This document shows, piece by piece, positions 4,921 to 6,009 of a stretch of DNA of 6,009 bases. Positions within the stretch are counted from its first letter, which is position 1. Each line of letters opens with the position of its first letter. The notes under the pieces are model-generated. The model saw only the letters and a program-made list of their open reading frames with translations. It did not search any database and was not told the origin of the DNA. This DNA is from DASZHA01 sp049644325 (lineage in GTDB: Bacteria; Chloroflexota; Dormibacteria; DASZGP01). The stretch lies in NCBI GenBank assembly GCA_049644325.1, contig JBARRR010000033.1, positions 1-6,009 of the forward strand, written 5' to 3'. A program made the position numbers and the translations under genes.

Positions 4921-5819
4921 TGCGGCATGACCATCGGCGCCACTCGGCGGTAGCGCACGCGTTGGGTCACCGCGATGCATGCGAGCACGACAACGGCGGT
5001 GATGTAGGCGTCGATCCCGGGCCGTTCGCTCAGGAGCCAGACCGAAAGCGCCAGGGTGATGAACGGCTGGGCGAGCTGGACCTGGCTGGCCCGGGCAATG
5101 CCCGATTCGGCGAGGCCGCGGTACCAGGGGAAGAACCCCAGCCAGACGCTGATCACGGAGATGTAGGCAGCGCCGGCGACAGCGGAGATGTCGAAATGTG
5201 GCGGGTGGATCGCAGCGACGGCGACGGTCACCGGCAGCGAGATCGGGAGCGCCAAGATGAGGCCCCACGAGACGACCTGCCATCCCGACATGCCGGCATC
5301 CCGCGTCAGGCGCCCTCCCTCCGAGTAGCCGATACCAGCAACCACAAGCGCGGCGAGGAGCAGGCCATCGGCTACCTTCAGCTCCCCGACACCCTGGTGC
5401 ACGGCGAAGACCACGACGGCCAGGGTCCCGGTGCCGCTCGCCACCCAGAACAGGAGTGGCGGGCGCTCCCCGGCGCGAACGACGGCGGCCACAGCCGTGG
5501 CGGCGGGCAGCATGGCGATGACAACCGCAGCGTGGGAGGACGAAACGTCGTGGAGAGCAATCGCCGAGAGGAGCCCGAACCCGATGCCGCACCCGATGGC
5601 CACAGCGATCAGCCCGGGCAATTGAGCCTGGGTTGGGAGCCGAGCACGAGTGGCCAGGAGGGCGATGGCGGCGAAGACGGCAGCGATCACTGACCGACCC
5701 GCACCGACCAGGGCCGGGTCGAAGCCACGTAGTGCGAAGACGGTGGCGGGGATGGTGCCGGAGAAAGCAACCACTCCCAGCGCCGCCCACGCCAAGCCAG
5801 GAACCCGTCGTGTGGTCAC
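4905..5819 (-). CDS. DMT-superfamily (EamA-domain) permease
   Basis: A 304-residue integral membrane protein of the drug/metabolite transporter superfamily. It has about ten helices arranged as two EamA repeats (about residues 8-140 and 150-287) and a short charged tail ending QEEAV. The second repeat closes with QLAQPFITLALSVWLLSERP (248-267), containing the conserved Glu264 of the LxxxE motif typical of EamA domains. The first repeat has the matching SSSHAAVVIAMLPAATAVAA stretch (93-112). Family members export amino acids, nucleosides, sugars or drugs; the substrate cannot be told here. The GTG at 5819 is directly preceded by a TAGCCT box and no useful ribosome binding site, so the message may be leaderless. 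It is the first gene of a two-permease unit and lies downstream of nrdJ on the same strand, but about 126 bases away. Confidence 0.92.
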   Translation of the reverse strand: MTTRRVPGLAWAALGVVAFSGTIPATVFALRGFDPALVGAGRSVIAAVFAAIALLATRARLPTQAQLPGLIAVAIGCGIGFGLLSAIALHDVSSSHAAVVIAMLPAATAVAAVVRAGERPPLLFWVASGTGTLAVVVFAVHQGVGELKVADGLLLAALVVAGIGYSEGGRLTRDAGMSGWQVVSWGLILALPISLPVTVAVAAIHPPHFDISAVAGAAYISVISVWLGFFPWYRGLAESGIARASQVQLAQPFITLALSVWLLSERPGIDAYITAVVVLACIAVTQRVRYRRVAPMVMPQEEAV

Positions 5820-5825
5820 CTCACG

Positions 5826-5853
5826 AGGCTACTGGCCGTCAGCCTTGCCGCAA
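5826..5853 (-). promoter_or_regulatory. Candidate housekeeping promoter, leaderless, of the DMT-MFS unit
   Basis: On the minus strand TTGCGG (5853-5848), a 16-base spacer and TAGCCT (5831-5826) resemble TTGACA/TANNNT boxes. Only 6 bases (5825-5820) separate the -10 box from the GTG at 5819, so the transcript would begin at or next to the start codon. The boxes also lie within a short inverted repeat, AGGCT at 5826-5830 and AGCCT at 5841-5845, which could be an operator half-site pair. The match is moderate. Confidence 0.45.
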
Positions 5854-5918
5854 CGCACCCTTGAGCGCTGTGTCTACCTAGTGCGGCGCGGTGGGGCCTG
5901 ATCTTGGCCGAGGCAGTT

Positions 5919-5945
5919 GGGGATGTGGAGGCGGGAGGGTTCGGG
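5919..5945 (+). other. G-rich tract with quadruplex potential
   Basis: Four G-runs on the plus strand, GGGG at 5919-5922 and GGG at 5933-5935, 5937-5939 and 5943-5945, are separated by loops of 10, 1 and 3 bases. The tract begins directly after the nrdJ stop and lies on the template strand for that gene. The first loop is longer than the usual limit of 7, so folding is uncertain. The rest of the 5854-5945 gap shows no hairpin-plus-T-run terminator. Confidence 0.35.
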
Positions 5946-6009
5946 CTAGCCGCAGCCGCTAGTCGTCCCGCAGTTCAGGCACTTGTAGCAGGCCCCGGCC
6001 CGGACCATG
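5946..6009 (-). CDS. nrdJ: B12-dependent (class II) ribonucleotide reductase, C-terminal tail
   Basis: Reading leftward from 6008, the fragment encodes MVRAGACYKCLNCGTTSGCG and then TAG at 5948-5946. This is the cysteine-rich tail of adenosylcobalamin-dependent ribonucleoside-diphosphate reductases, which typically end in a CYKCLNCGxTSGCx pattern. The four cysteines are spaced C-x2-C-x2-C-x5-C; the tail is thought to bind metal and pass reducing equivalents to the active site. The enzyme makes deoxyribonucleotides for DNA synthesis without needing oxygen. Only the last 20 residues are present, so the call rests on this one signature, but it is highly characteristic. The rest of the gene lies beyond the right edge. 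No cobalamin riboswitch could be seen because the 5' end is outside the window. Confidence 0.87.
   Translation of the reverse strand, partial: MVRAGACYKCLNCGTTSGCG

Noticed and set aside
4851..5693. Plus-strand open frame of 280 codons opposite the DMT permease, and another minus-strand frame of 298 codons (4894-5790).
   Set aside because: Both are overlapping shadows of the clear ten-helix EamA permease; their products are rich in Gly/Asp/His/Arg without domain signatures.
1..6009. Mobile element, CRISPR array, tRNA or toxin-antitoxin pair.
   Set aside because: No transposase or integrase motif, no regularly spaced repeats, no tRNA-like cloverleaf and no typical small paired ORFs were seen on either strand.

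Overview
The window is a G+C-rich (about two-thirds by eye), densely packed bacterial segment with many GTG starts and very short intergenic gaps. The gene families fit a soil or environmental high-GC lineage such as Actinomycetota or Chloroflexota/Dormibacterota. They include the C-terminus of a B12-dependent ribonucleotide reductase, a bacterial family I pyrophosphatase and an ECF42-type sigma factor. The sequence alone does not fix the phylum. I see no insertion sequence, CRISPR array, tRNA, rRNA or integration site.

Layout. (1) Bases 1-222 (+) hold the last 73 codons of inorganic pyrophosphatase, meeting tail-to-tail a DinB-superfamily gene (219-740, -); both genes use the same CTAG for their stop codons. 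(2) An 80-base divergent gap leads to a (+) pair: a four-helix membrane protein (821-1243) and a SRPBCC/START-like protein (1244-1714), abutting as TAGATG. (3) A 156-base gap carries a recognisable ECF-type promoter (TGTCGA-N17-CGTATA). It is followed by a leader of about 65 nt with two GC-rich inverted repeats and a strong ribosome binding site. (4) That leader feeds a YCII/DGPF-domain gene (1871-2224) and, 8 bases on, an ECF42 sigma factor with its long C-terminal extension (2233-3450). (5) Convergent to these, separated from the sigma gene by 6 bases, is a (-) pair of drug/metabolite exporters: a DMT/EamA permease (5819-4905) followed by a 14-helix DHA2-type MFS permease (4884-3457). A long imperfect hairpin sits across their junction. 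(6) The right edge holds the last 20 residues of NrdJ on the (-) strand, which a minimum-length ORF scan would miss.

How it fits together. The core is a compact ECF42 module: DGPF protein plus sigma factor, with no anti-sigma gene in the window, and a candidate promoter matching the motif reported for ECF42 targets. This suggests positive autoregulation. The flanking DinB, SRPBCC and transporter genes are families often found near such sigma factors, but no matching promoter was seen in front of them, so a shared regulon is inference only.
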